NCBI RefSeq assembly: GCF_034424215.1
Contig: NZ_CP139960.1
Coordinates: 930,001-994,000, forward strand
Direction of reading: 5' to 3'
Origin: Niabella yanshanensis
GTDB taxonomy: Bacteria; Bacteroidota; Bacteroidia; Chitinophagales; Chitinophagaceae
Length of the DNA stretch: 64,000 bases
In this document: positions 26,069 to 34,999 of the stretch, piece by piece
Layout: each line of letters starts with the position of its first letter
Position numbering within the stretch: position 1 is the stretch's first letter
The notes under the pieces: model-generated
The model's input: the letters and a program-made list of their open reading frames with translations, nothing else
The model's database searches: none
Told to the model about the DNA's origin: nothing
Translations under genes and position numbers: made by a program

Positions 26069-27553
26069 TTAGTTTTTATTATTGATAGCCTGTAACCAAC
26101 CCCGGTACCATTCCATTGCATTATTCGATTCGCCTGACGGCTCCAGTACTACCTTATCACTTTTGAGATTTTTTAGTGTGGCTATGTTGTGAAATATGCC
26201 TTGCTGCAGACCAGCCATATAAGAGGCGCCTAAGGCCGACACGTCGGGCATACTACTTCTGGATACCGGTTTGGCCAATACATCAGTGAGCAACTGCATC
26301 ACGAATTCATTCGCTGTTAAGCCACCATTGGTCATTAGCTGTTTTAATGGTATACCCGTATCCTTTTCCATTGCTGAGATTACATCAGTGATCTGGTACG
26401 GAATAGATTCCAAAGCTGCACGTACAATATGATTTTTGTTGGTACCGAAAGTCATCCCTGTTATAGACGCTTTTCTATTCATTTCCCAGTGGGGCGAACC
26501 TAATCCGCTGAAAGCCGGCACCAGGTAAACGCCTCCGTTATCAGAGACGGTATTTGCCATGCCTGTCGTTGCTTTCACATCATCAAAAAGACCCAATTCA
26601 TTTTTCAACCATTCGATGGTACCGCCACAGGTAACAATCACTCCTTCCAGCGCATAATCAACTCTGCCTGGAATACTCCAGCAAATAGTTGTAACCATTC
26701 CATTTTGAGATGTAACCGGCTTATTACCGATATTCATAATAATGCTGGAGCCCGTTCCCAATGTGGCTTTGGCAGTACCTGCATCAAAACAACCTTCGCC
26801 AAAAGCTGCGGCATGAGAATCACCGATTAAAGCAGTAACAGCTACAGGATCAGGTAATAATCCATTAATGGTGGAAGCTCCAAAATGAGCCGAAGAGGAT
26901 TTCACCTCCGGCAATTGTAGATTGTTTAAACCAAAGGCCTCCAGCAATTCAGCATCCCACTTTAAATCATGAATATTGAAAAACAGAGTACGGGATGCAT
27001 TGGTATGGTCCGTGGCATAACTCTTACCATTCGTTAATCTATACAACAACCAGGTATCAATGGTTCCGAAAAAAGCTTTCCCGGATACCACTGCTTCCTT
27101 TATGGCCGGATCATTTTCAACCAGCCATATGAGTTTGGTAGCCGAAAAATAGGGATCAATCACCAGGCCTGTTTTAGCCGCAATTGTACTGCTTAGTCCC
27201 CGCTGCGCCAATGCTTCGCATACTTTTACTGATCGTTTGCATTGCCATACAATAGCGGGGTGTAAAGGCCTACCCGATTCATCCCAAAGGACGAAAGTCT
27301 CCCTTTGATTGGATATACCAATCGCGGTAATCTGCCTTTTTGAATATCCGTTGATCTCCAGATCATTCAAACAATTACTAACGGCTGCAATTACGTTGTT
27401 GTAAATGGCTTCCGGATCCTGTTCCACAAAACCTTCGCCAAAATAATTCGTTTGCAAAGGTGCTGCCCCCCTGGCAATTGCCTGCCCCCCTGCATCAAAT
27501 ACTAATGCCTTGGTGCCGCTGGTGCCCTGATCTATAGCGAGAATGAAGTTCAT
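26069..27553 (-). CDS. FGGY-family carbohydrate kinase (GlpK-like; candidate D-apulose kinase)
   Basis: The 494-residue cytoplasmic protein opens FILAIDQGTSGTKALVFD, the FGGY ATP-phosphate motif. It has ITAIGISNQRET, IGDSHAAAFGEG and the signature MTNGGLTANEFVMQLLTDVL. Overall it is close to glycerol kinase. Glycerol kinases normally sit with GlpF or GlpD. Here it lies directly behind a ribose-type ABC importer and in one run with an isomerase and a split transketolase. That is the arrangement described for D-apulose kinase in the non-oxidative D-apiose route. The proposed reaction is D-apulose + ATP to D-apulose 4-phosphate (inference). Xylulose or another ketopentose are alternatives. Confidence 0.85.
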   Translation of the reverse strand: MNFILAIDQGTSGTKALVFDAGGQAIARGAAPLQTNYFGEGFVEQDPEAIYNNVIAAVSNCLNDLEINGYSKRQITAIGISNQRETFVLWDESGRPLHPAIVWQCKRSVKVCEALAQRGLSSTIAAKTGLVIDPYFSATKLIWLVENDPAIKEAVVSGKAFFGTIDTWLLYRLTNGKSYATDHTNASRTLFFNIHDLKWDAELLEAFGLNNLQLPEVKSSSAHFGASTINGLLPDPVAVTALIGDSHAAAFGEGCFDAGTAKATLGTGSSIIMNIGNKPVTSQNGMVTTICWSIPGRVDYALEGVIVTCGGTIEWLKNELGLFDDVKATTGMANTVSDNGGVYLVPAFSGLGSPHWEMNRKASITGMTFGTNKNHIVRAALESIPYQITDVISAMEKDTGIPLKQLMTNGGLTANEFVMQLLTDVLAKPVSRSSMPDVSALGASYMAGLQQGIFHNIATLKNLKSDKVVLEPSGESNNAMEWYRGWLQAINNKN

Positions 27554-27596
27554 TTAAAGTTTAAGATTTTAAATTCAAAATTGGGCATTCCGACCG

Positions 27597-28568
27597 CTAA
27601 TCTTTCTTATCAATTTTATCAATCACCACTGCTAACAGAATTACCCCTCCTTTCACTACCTGTTGCCAGAAGGGCGATACATTTAACAAAACCAAACCAT
27701 TATTTAAAACACCGATAATAATAGCGCCCATCACCGTTCCCCAGATAGTACCGCGGCCGCCACTGAGAGAAGTTCCGCCAATTACTACAGCAGCAATAGC
27801 ATCCAGCTCATAGCTATTACCAGCGTTAGGTTGCGCTGAATCCAAACGGGAGGTAACAATAATACCACCAATTGCTGCCATCGCACCTGCCAGGGCATAA
27901 ACGATCATTTTAATATTGGATATTTTTATTCCGGAGAATTTCGCTGCTGTTTCGTTGCCGCCGATAGCATAGATATAGCGCCCCAGCCGGGTTTGACGGG
28001 TTATAAAAACCGCAAACAATACCACCACCAAAGCAATCCACACCGGAACGGGTATTCCGAAGAAAGATCCCGAACCTATAAAATTAAATTTAGATCCCAG
28101 GTTACTGATTGGCTGCCCTTTAGTGTACAGCATGGTGAAACCACGGGCAATCGTAAGCATGGCCAATGTGGCCACAAACGGTGGCACATTAAACTTAGTG
28201 ATCACAAAGCCATTAAACCAACCCAAAACTCCGCCAATAATAATAGCAGCCAATATAACACCCAAAACAGTAAAGCCGATATAGGTATCAGTTGCAGCAA
28301 TAGGAATTCCATTTTTTAGCAACCCAGCAGCCACTGCGCCGCAAAACGCCAATATGGAACCTACAGAAAGATCAATACCGGCTGTTAACACAACCAGCGT
28401 CATACCTGTTGCAATACAAATATTTACCGCGGTTTGTCTTAACACGTTTAAACCATTATCAGCAGTAAAGAATTTATCCGTAAGTATCGACAGAATAATA
28501 CACAATAACACCAATGCAATCAGGGATTGCAGGCTTTTAATTCTTTGTTTATAGTTAACGGTGGACAT
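27597..28568 (-). CDS. Ribose-type sugar ABC transporter permease
   Basis: This 323-residue membrane protein has about 9-10 hydrophobic segments and the family stretches LTAGIDLSVGSILAF, LGWFNGFVITKFNVPPFVATLA and VVIGGTSLSGGRGTIWGTVMGA. These are typical of RbsC-like permeases of the CUT2 class. It should form the inner-membrane channel with the ATPase encoded 5 bases upstream. CUT2 sugar importers are uncommon in Bacteroidota, which mostly use SusCD plus MFS or SSS carriers. Confidence 0.92.
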   Translation of the reverse strand: MSTVNYKQRIKSLQSLIALVLLCIILSILTDKFFTADNGLNVLRQTAVNICIATGMTLVVLTAGIDLSVGSILAFCGAVAAGLLKNGIPIAATDTYIGFTVLGVILAAIIIGGVLGWFNGFVITKFNVPPFVATLAMLTIARGFTMLYTKGQPISNLGSKFNFIGSGSFFGIPVPVWIALVVVLFAVFITRQTRLGRYIYAIGGNETAAKFSGIKISNIKMIVYALAGAMAAIGGIIVTSRLDSAQPNAGNSYELDAIAAVVIGGTSLSGGRGTIWGTVMGAIIIGVLNNGLVLLNVSPFWQQVVKGGVILLAVVIDKIDKKD

Positions 28569-28572
28569 TAGC

Positions 28573-30078
28573 TTAATTTTTATGGATAGCTTTGGTTAAC
28601 AAACTGGCTTCGGTGGCATCAGCAATGGGAATATCGGCTGTAATCTCGCCTTCACACATTACCAATACCCTGTTAGCCAGTGCTAATATCTCGGGTATTT
28701 CAGAAGACACGACAATAACACCCACTCCACCTGCAGCCAGATCTTTGATCAATTTATAGATTTCAGATTTAGCTCCAACATCTATACCCCGTGTTGGTTC
28801 ATCTAATAATAAAACCTTGGGATTTTTAGCCAACCACTTTGCAATGACTATTTTCTGCTGATTCCCACCGCTCAGGTTTTTGGACAAAGTATTTTGTGAA
28901 GCTGTTTTTATATTTAGCTGTTCGATATAGTCTTTTGCCAGCGCCGATTCTTTACGTGCGTTTAAAAATATCCCGTTTTCTTCCAGCTGCTTTAATACAG
29001 TTACGCTGATATTTTTCTTCACGCCCAAACCCAGGCAAAGGCCTTGTAGCTTACGGTCTTCCGGAACCAGCATAATACCCGAAGCGATCGCCCGAGCAGG
29101 CGAATTGATCTTCTTCAGCTCTCTTTCAACTTGTATTGTACCTGAACCCAGTTTGGGATGTAATCCAAAAATGGTTTCGATCAACTCTGTGCGTCCCGCC
29201 CCCATTAATCCGTACAATCCCAATATTTCACCCTTATGCAAAGTAAATGAGGCGTCTTTAACCAGGAACCCGCTCATATCTTCTCCATTCTTCAGGTTGA
29301 CATTTTTTATCTCTAGTAAAGGCTCATTGAAAATAACATCAGATATATTCTTCTCAATCACAATCTTACGCCCTGCCATTTTCTCTACCAGCTCATCCTG
29401 GGTAATAGTAGCCATATTTCCTGACGCAATCGTAGCCCCATCTCTCAACACCGTATAAGTATCAGCCTTCTGGAACAGTTCCTTTAACTTATGAGATATA
29501 TAAACAATGATCTTTCCCTCTTCTTTTAGCTCGTCAATAATTTCGAAAAGATTGTCGACTTCTTTATCGGTAATCGCCGAAGTAGGTTCATCCATTATAA
29601 TCACTTCAGCATTGGTATGTAAAGCCTTTGCGATCTCCACCAGTTGCTGTTGTCCCACTTTTAATTTGGAGACGAGCGTATCTGGACTGATGTCCAGGTT
29701 TACTTTTTTAAGTAACTGTGTGGTATACTTACGCATGGCGCCCTTGTCCAGGATACCCAGCGCGCTGGTTATTTCACGACCCAGAAAAATGTTTTCAGCA
29801 ATACTCAAATGTGGTACCAGGTTCAATTCCTGGTGAATGATGGCGATACCCGCATCCTCTGCATCTTTGGTTGAATTAAACTGCACTTTATTTCCGTGAA
29901 AGATGATATCCCCATTGTATTGTGTATGTACACCCGACAATATCTTCATCAGGGTAGATTTACCCGCACCGTTCTCCCCTACGATGGCATTTACTTTACC
30001 CGGGTACAATTCCAGGTTTACATTGTTTAAAGCCGTGACGCCGGCGAACTTTTTGGTTATGTTTTTCGCTATTAACAT
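28573..30078 (-). CDS. Ribose-type sugar ABC transporter ATP-binding protein (two ATPase domains)
   Basis: The 501-residue protein has two ABC domains. The first has Walker A GENGAGKST, signature LKVGQQQLVEIAKAL and Walker B VIIMDEPTSA. The second has a degenerate Walker A (YGLMGAGRTEL), LSGGNQQKIVIAKWL and LLLDEPTRGIDVGAK. This is the RbsA/XylG layout that energises CUT2 sugar import. Its ATG overlaps the DUF2291 stop by one base (TGATG), showing translational coupling. Confidence 0.95.
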   Translation of the reverse strand: MLIAKNITKKFAGVTALNNVNLELYPGKVNAIVGENGAGKSTLMKILSGVHTQYNGDIIFHGNKVQFNSTKDAEDAGIAIIHQELNLVPHLSIAENIFLGREITSALGILDKGAMRKYTTQLLKKVNLDISPDTLVSKLKVGQQQLVEIAKALHTNAEVIIMDEPTSAITDKEVDNLFEIIDELKEEGKIIVYISHKLKELFQKADTYTVLRDGATIASGNMATITQDELVEKMAGRKIVIEKNISDVIFNEPLLEIKNVNLKNGEDMSGFLVKDASFTLHKGEILGLYGLMGAGRTELIETIFGLHPKLGSGTIQVERELKKINSPARAIASGIMLVPEDRKLQGLCLGLGVKKNISVTVLKQLEENGIFLNARKESALAKDYIEQLNIKTASQNTLSKNLSGGNQQKIVIAKWLAKNPKVLLLDEPTRGIDVGAKSEIYKLIKDLAAGGVGVIVVSSEIPEILALANRVLVMCEGEITADIPIADATEASLLTKAIHKN

Positions 30079-30704
30079 CAGGGAACAATTTTTATGCTTA
30101 CAGGAATCAATTCAAGGTCATCAAAATGGATATGCTCTTTATTTAACTCGATAGCTGCTGTAAATTCTATCTGATCACCTGTCTTTAAAGCCGGCTTGAA
30201 TGCCGGAACTACTTTTTGCCGGACTGTTTTATTTAATTCTTCAGAAATGCTGTTTAGGTCGCTGGTATTGGGAAATTCTTTTAATTCAACCAGAGCGGAA
30301 GCATCTCTCAAGGCGTTGCCATAAACGAACTCGGTAACCAGGCTGGCTTTAAGTGGTGTATTGCCATTTGTTGTTATTGCTACATCGTCTGCTCCTATTT
30401 TATCTACCCTGGCTGTACCCTTTACCAACGCGTACCGGTAATTACCAATCGCCAAAGCATTCGTATACTTCTCAAAAGCTCCGTCCGCATCTGATGCTAT
30501 AGCTGTTTTTAAGGTATTGATATCAATTGCCGTCTGAAGGCGCGCAGGCAATTTTTCCCTCCACAATTTGGCCACGTAGCTTACTGCGTCAAATTTTTCA
30601 CCGGCAGTGGCTTTTACGTCGCTGAGTTTTTTTATATAAATAGAATTATAACCCAATAGCCCAATGGCCACTAATATAATCCCGTATTTTAAAAACCTGT
30701 TCAT
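30078..30704 (-). CDS. DUF2291 protein of sugar ABC transporter operon
   Basis: The 208-residue protein has an N-terminal anchor (FLKYGIILVAIGLLGYNSIYIKKLS) and a periplasmic part with VSYVAKLWREKLPARLQTAID, as in the DUF2291 family. That family is regularly encoded between the binding protein and ATPase of ribose-type sugar importers, as here. It has no proven function and may be an accessory that helps the binding protein dock or a complex assemble. There is no lipobox Cys, so it is probably held by the N-terminal helix. Confidence 0.8.
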   Translation of the reverse strand: MNRFLKYGIILVAIGLLGYNSIYIKKLSDVKATAGEKFDAVSYVAKLWREKLPARLQTAIDINTLKTAIASDADGAFEKYTNALAIGNYRYALVKGTARVDKIGADDVAITTNGNTPLKASLVTEFVYGNALRDASALVELKEFPNTSDLNSISEELNKTVRQKVVPAFKPALKTGDQIEFTAAIELNKEHIHFDDLELIPVSIKIVP

Positions 30705-30736
30705 TGGAATTGTTTTAAAAGTTCAGCGTTCGTTGG

Positions 30737-31699
30737 TTATTTCTTTCCGTAGGCCACATAGTCCTGCACATTCTTTTTGGTAACCATTTCCACCGCTACC
30801 GGTATTTTTTGAGGAAAGTCCCTTTTGCCTTTTATGTACTCGTCTGCAAATACGGCAGCTGTCTGTGCCATCACCAATGGAAACTGCATACCGGTAGCAT
30901 ATACTTTGTTATCATTAATAGCAGCAATCACATCATCGGCGCCGTCGAAACCAAATACTTTTACCTTATCTGCTTTTCCTGCTGAAAGCAATGCCTGGTA
31001 AGCGCCCATTGCCATGGCGTCATTACCGCAAAAAACACCGTCGATATTGGGATGCGCCTGGAGAATAGATTCCATTACTTCCATAGCTTTATTACGATCG
31101 AAGTCGGCACTTTGCTGTGCCACCATTTTCAGATCTTTATAATTATCTATCACACTATGAAAGCCTTTTGACCTTGCCCAGGTGTTGTTGTCCCCAACTA
31201 GCCCCAATAGTTCAACGTAATTGCCGGTTTTATTCAGCTGCTGTACAAAGTATTTACCAATGGCTACAGAACCAGAATAACTGTCTGAAAGTATTTGTGA
31301 AGTAGCTGCATCCAGCGAATTAATTTCCCTATCCATGCAAAAAACCGGTATGTCTGCAGCTTTAGCCTTTTTAACGTTGGCTACCGAACCGTCTGCATCT
31401 GTGGGATTAAAAAGAATGGCATCAAAACCCTCCACTATGATATTATCAAAATGATCGCTCTCCAGGGCGGAGTTATTTTGCGAATCGAATAATTTAGTTT
31501 CATAACCCAGTTCCTTTGCCTTGGCAGCCGCTTGCTCGCCCAGGAATACAAACCAGGGATTATTTAATGTAGAAATGACTATCGCCATTTTCTTTTGTTG
31601 CTTGCTTCCGGGTTCTTTGCTTTTACATTGTGTCAGCAGCAATCCCATCGTCAGTAACAAAAGTCCGTTGTAGAAAAGCTTTTTCATATTAGGCATCAT
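30737..31699 (-). CDS. Sugar ABC transporter substrate-binding lipoprotein (ribose/apiose type)
   Basis: The 320-residue protein has a lipoprotein signal with lipobox LLTQC at about residues 22-26. It has the periplasmic-binding-protein type I fold: [53 protein letters not shown]-like stretches and [12 protein letters not shown]. This is the RbsB class that binds pentoses and hexoses. It would deliver the sugar to the permease and ATPase encoded downstream. Three D-apiose-binding proteins described earlier belong to this class, so D-apiose is a candidate ligand given the GH140 gene in the run (inference). A start at Met5 (31687) is equally possible. Confidence 0.9.
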   Translation of the reverse strand: MMPNMKKLFYNGLLLLTMGLLLTQCKSKEPGSKQQKKMAIVISTLNNPWFVFLGEQAAAKAKELGYETKLFDSQNNSALESDHFDNIIVEGFDAILFNPTDADGSVANVKKAKAADIPVFCMDREINSLDAATSQILSDSYSGSVAIGKYFVQQLNKTGNYVELLGLVGDNNTWARSKGFHSVIDNYKDLKMVAQQSADFDRNKAMEVMESILQAHPNIDGVFCGNDAMAMGAYQALLSAGKADKVKVFGFDGADDVIAAINDNKVYATGMQFPLVMAQTAAVFADEYIKGKRDFPQKIPVAVEMVTKKNVQDYVAYGKK

Positions 31700-31734
31700 T
31701 AAATCGTTTTAGGAAAATAGAAGTTCTGCTAAAC

Positions 31735-32697
31735 TTATTTCGAGCGCAACAATTCCTTTGCCGTTGTAGCAATCCCATCCCTACTGATACCATAGTGCCC
31801 CAGGATCTCGCCCTGTGAACCGGTTACTGTGTATTCATCCGGTATACCCATTATTTTAAAGGGCTTGCTGATACCCTTTTGTAAAAGGTAACCGGCACAG
31901 GCTTCTCCGAGCCCGCCATATACGCTATGCTCTTCTACAGTAAGAACAGCTTTAGAAGCACGGGCTTTTTCAGCCAAAAGTTCAGTATCCAAAGGTTTGA
32001 TCGTATGCATACTAACTACAGTAGCCGCAATACCCTCTTCTTTTAAAAGTCTTGCTGCTTCCAACGCGGGATATACCGTTTCTCCACAACCGATAATCAA
32101 TACATCATCTCCCTCGGTTATGATGCGTCCTTTGCCAAAAGCAAAAGCCTCCTCGTTGACCTCTTTTAATGACGGCATCGGCTTTTTGCCAAAGCGCAGG
32201 TAAACAGGCTCTTGGGTTCGTGCAGCGAGTTCAATGGCTTGTTCCGTTTCCCAGTTATCCGCCGGCGCTACCACTGTTATATTATTGATAGCCCTGAGCG
32301 CTGCGTAATCATGCAGACTGTGATGCGTGCTACCTAAAGCGCCATAGCTTACACCGGCACTAATGCCTATCACATTAACAGGGTTGTTACTATAAGCTAC
32401 ATCGTTCTTGATCTGCTCCAACGCACGCGCTGTTAAAAAGCAAGCGGGAGATGTTGCAAATACCTTCTTCCCACAGGATGCCAATCCGGCTGCCACACCC
32501 ACCAGGTTTTGTTCTGCAATACCCACTTCCACAATCTGGTCGGGATATTTTTTGCCAAAGGGAACTAACTTGCCCGAGCCACGGCTATCGCTGGTTACAG
32601 CTATGATATTCGGATCTGTCTCCGCCAGCCTTTGCAGTGTTTCTGAATACACGTCCAGGTTGGCTTTATAAGGTAAAGTGTTGATTTGTTCTGCCAT
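31735..32697 (-). CDS. Transketolase, C-terminal subunit (candidate apulose-4-phosphate transketolase B)
   Basis: The 320-residue protein covers the pyrimidine and C-terminal domains: EVGIAEQNLVGVAAGLAS with the catalytic Glu, GSTHHSLHDYAAL, and the C-terminal IIGCGETVYPALEAARLL and TVEEHSVYGGLGEA. It needs the partner encoded 29 bases upstream to make a full enzyme. Split transketolases are known as DXS-like or sugar-locus enzymes. In D-apiose clusters the pair acts on D-apulose 4-phosphate. It is cytoplasmic and TPP-dependent. Confidence 0.92.
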   Translation of the reverse strand: MAEQINTLPYKANLDVYSETLQRLAETDPNIIAVTSDSRGSGKLVPFGKKYPDQIVEVGIAEQNLVGVAAGLASCGKKVFATSPACFLTARALEQIKNDVAYSNNPVNVIGISAGVSYGALGSTHHSLHDYAALRAINNITVVAPADNWETEQAIELAARTQEPVYLRFGKKPMPSLKEVNEEAFAFGKGRIITEGDDVLIIGCGETVYPALEAARLLKEEGIAATVVSMHTIKPLDTELLAEKARASKAVLTVEEHSVYGGLGEACAGYLLQKGISKPFKIMGIPDEYTVTGSQGEILGHYGISRDGIATTAKELLRSK

Positions 32698-32726
32698 TGT
32701 TCAATTATATAAATGAAAGTCAAAAC

Positions 32727-33551
32727 CTAAATTGCTAATAATGCTTCATCCAGTTCCTTAATAGCCTGCTCATACTCGTCTGCAGAAGGAACACCGTGAT
32801 GCCATTTCAATACGTTCTCCATATAGCTTACACCTTTGCCTTTAGTAGTGTGCGCAATAATAACACTGGGCTTTCCTTCTTCAAAAGGTATCTCCTTCAA
32901 CGTTAATTTCAGCGCCTCTATATCATTTCCATCTACTTCTCTAACTGCCCAGCCAAAAGCTTTCCACTTTTCGTCGAGGGGATCCGTATTACATACATCT
33001 GCTGTTGGCGCTGTAATCTGCAAAGAGTTTTTATCAACAATAGCACAAAGATTGTCGAGCTTATAATGCGCCCCTGTCAAAGCCGCTTCCCAATTGCTTC
33101 CTTCGGGCATTTCTCCATCGCCCATCAGGGTATAAACCTTATAATCCTTTTTATCCAACTTGCCGGCCAATGCAGTACCGACCGCAATGGGCAAACCATG
33201 ACCCAGGGCACCGGTATTCTGCTCTACGCCATTTACTTTACGTGTAGGATGGCCAATATAATGCGACTGGTATTGGCAAAGGGTGTTCAATTCGTCTTCG
33301 GCGAAAAATCCTTTATCAGCCAATACAACGAACAATGCTTCTACTGTATGACCTTTACTTTGAATATAACGATCCCGGTCAGGAGATTCGAAGTTTGCCG
33401 GCGATACGTTCATGATCTCATTGTACAATACATTCAGGATGTCCGTGCAGGAAAGGCTCCCGCCGGTATGCCCAGCTTTTGCCTTTACAATATATTGGAG
33501 TATTTTTTTTCTATACTCAATGGACTTTTGTTGAAGTTCTTTTGTTGTCAT
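32727..33551 (-). CDS. Transketolase, N-terminal (TPP-binding) subunit (candidate apulose-4-phosphate transketolase A)
   Basis: The 274-residue protein is the TPP-binding half: AGHTGGSLSCTDIL, QSKGHTVEALFVVLADKGF, GALGHGLPIAVGTALAG and the TPP motif GDGEMPEGSNWEAALTGA ending in VDKNSLQ. It is encoded directly before the C-terminal half. As a pair they would move a two-carbon (or, for apulose-4-phosphate, a C2 ketol) unit to an aldose phosphate, giving dihydroxyacetone phosphate when the donor is apulose 4-phosphate. Because it sits in a sugar-uptake run, a housekeeping role is unlikely. Confidence 0.92.
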   Translation of the reverse strand: MTTKELQQKSIEYRKKILQYIVKAKAGHTGGSLSCTDILNVLYNEIMNVSPANFESPDRDRYIQSKGHTVEALFVVLADKGFFAEDELNTLCQYQSHYIGHPTRKVNGVEQNTGALGHGLPIAVGTALAGKLDKKDYKVYTLMGDGEMPEGSNWEAALTGAHYKLDNLCAIVDKNSLQITAPTADVCNTDPLDEKWKAFGWAVREVDGNDIEALKLTLKEIPFEEGKPSVIIAHTTKGKGVSYMENVLKWHHGVPSADEYEQAIKELDEALLAI

Positions 33552-33579
33552 ATCAAACTGTTGTTTGAAGTTTAAAATG

Positions 33580-34995
33580 CTAACTGTGTAAATAGGTTTC
33601 CCAGCCCAGATAGTTCTCCATGGCCTCTTTCAAAATACCTGCTGTTTTGCTGGCATTCATTACTACGTGATGCTCAAAACCATTACGACATACATGTTTC
33701 ATCAGCCCTTGTAAATCATCTATCTGTGCTACCGCCCGGTTACCAAAGGTTTTTAATTCATCGTTGGTTAATTCGCCCTCGCCTACGTATGCTTTGATCA
33801 CACCTTTACAGTCATCGGTACTGATACGCCCGTAAGTCAACGGCATCGCAGGCGTGCGGCCATCCAAAGCGCCGTAAGTATTTTCTGTACCCACCGTTGT
33901 TCCTAAGATCGGTGCGGTACTGATACTGATATCCGGCAGGAAGGACTTTGCCCAATTACCACAATGGAACAGTACACACTTGGTATCATCATCAGCATAA
34001 TTATTATTCCAGTCTACCAATGCGCTGGGTGAGCCACTGGCCAATTGCATGGCATACATGCTTAAAGTACCCGTCACATCTACTTCACAAGCGCTGGGCA
34101 ACATATTCTCGCTCATCATGCTCATGCTCGTACATACATTACAACCATAGTTTTGCTGTATCGAGGTCCAGCATTGGATAGCAGTGCAATCCAGTGCATT
34201 GGCTTCCATAAAATCAGCCAACACTACGTCCAATTTTGCTATCTGCACCAGCTTATCACTGGGTGTTTTCCCTACAGAGGTATAAGCATGGATTTTCTCC
34301 AGTTTTTCTTTTACCGACCTATCATCTGCTGTAAGCTTGTTTGCATTACCCAGTATTTCAGAAAGATCAACTGTTGTAACTGAAATGCCATTACGTTGCA
34401 ATATCTTTTCACTATAGCGAACGGTATTAAAAGCTGTAGGTCTTGCACCTACGGCACCAATACGCACTTTCCGTAAACCTTTCACCACGCGACAAACGCC
34501 AACAAAATCGAGCAGGTCCTTCCTGAAAGTCTCATCTTGTAGCCTGTTTACATGTTTGGTAGTCAACGTATATTTAATACCATATTGGTATAGATTATTA
34601 CAAACCGAAATCTTACCACACCAGGCATCTCTCCGGTTAACTACGTCCAGTTTGTTCAAATCATCAGAATACGCCTGTATCAACACGGGAACATTTAATT
34701 CGGCAAGTTTCAAGGTTTCTGCCACGCCTTTTTCATCACCAAAATTGGGCAACACCACGAGCACCCCATCTATGGCATCGCGGTGCTCTCTAAACAGAGC
34801 CGCACATTTCTGTGCTTCAGCAAAAGTTTCTACGCCACCCAGCTTCGAATCGGTATCGCTAAGCATGATGGGAGTGATATTAAGCTCTTTTAAAAAGTCG
34901 AGCACTTCGATACGGGCTTCAGCAACCAGCTTATCAGGAAAAAAATCCCTGTTGCCGATAATGACGCCCAGTGTGGCATTTTTTTGTGATGACAT
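33580..34995 (-). CDS. L-fucose/L-arabinose isomerase family protein
   Basis: I place the start at the ATG at 34993-34995 (MSSQKNATLG), giving 471 residues. An upstream in-frame ATG at 35103 would add 36 residues but would overlap the preceding gene by 104 bases. Family segments are LGVIIGNRDFFPDKLVAEAR, VRIGAVGARPTAFNTVRYSEK, CTAIQCWTSIQQNYG, and LPSACEVDVTG with LVDWNNNY, which may carry metal ligands. Family members interconvert aldoses and ketoses with Mn2+. Located between the propeller genes and the transketolase pair, it is the best candidate in the run for D-apiose to D-apulose isomerisation (inference). L-fucose, L-arabinose or another aldose is possible. Confidence 0.8.
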   Translation of the reverse strand: MSSQKNATLGVIIGNRDFFPDKLVAEARIEVLDFLKELNITPIMLSDTDSKLGGVETFAEAQKCAALFREHRDAIDGVLVVLPNFGDEKGVAETLKLAELNVPVLIQAYSDDLNKLDVVNRRDAWCGKISVCNNLYQYGIKYTLTTKHVNRLQDETFRKDLLDFVGVCRVVKGLRKVRIGAVGARPTAFNTVRYSEKILQRNGISVTTVDLSEILGNANKLTADDRSVKEKLEKIHAYTSVGKTPSDKLVQIAKLDVVLADFMEANALDCTAIQCWTSIQQNYGCNVCTSMSMMSENMLPSACEVDVTGTLSMYAMQLASGSPSALVDWNNNYADDDTKCVLFHCGNWAKSFLPDISISTAPILGTTVGTENTYGALDGRTPAMPLTYGRISTDDCKGVIKAYVGEGELTNDELKTFGNRAVAQIDDLQGLMKHVCRNGFEHHVVMNASKTAGILKEAMENYLGWETYLHS

Positions 34996-34999
34996 AGTT

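Noticed and set aside
26069-27553. FGGY kinase as plain glycerol kinase
   Set aside because: Sequence similarity to GlpK is strong, but no GlpF or GlpD is near, and the gene lies directly behind a sugar ABC importer. Kept as an alternative only.
33066-33575. Plus-strand open frame of 169 codons
   Set aside because: It lies entirely antisense to the transketolase N-subunit gene, with no domain, signal or promoter; a shadow frame.
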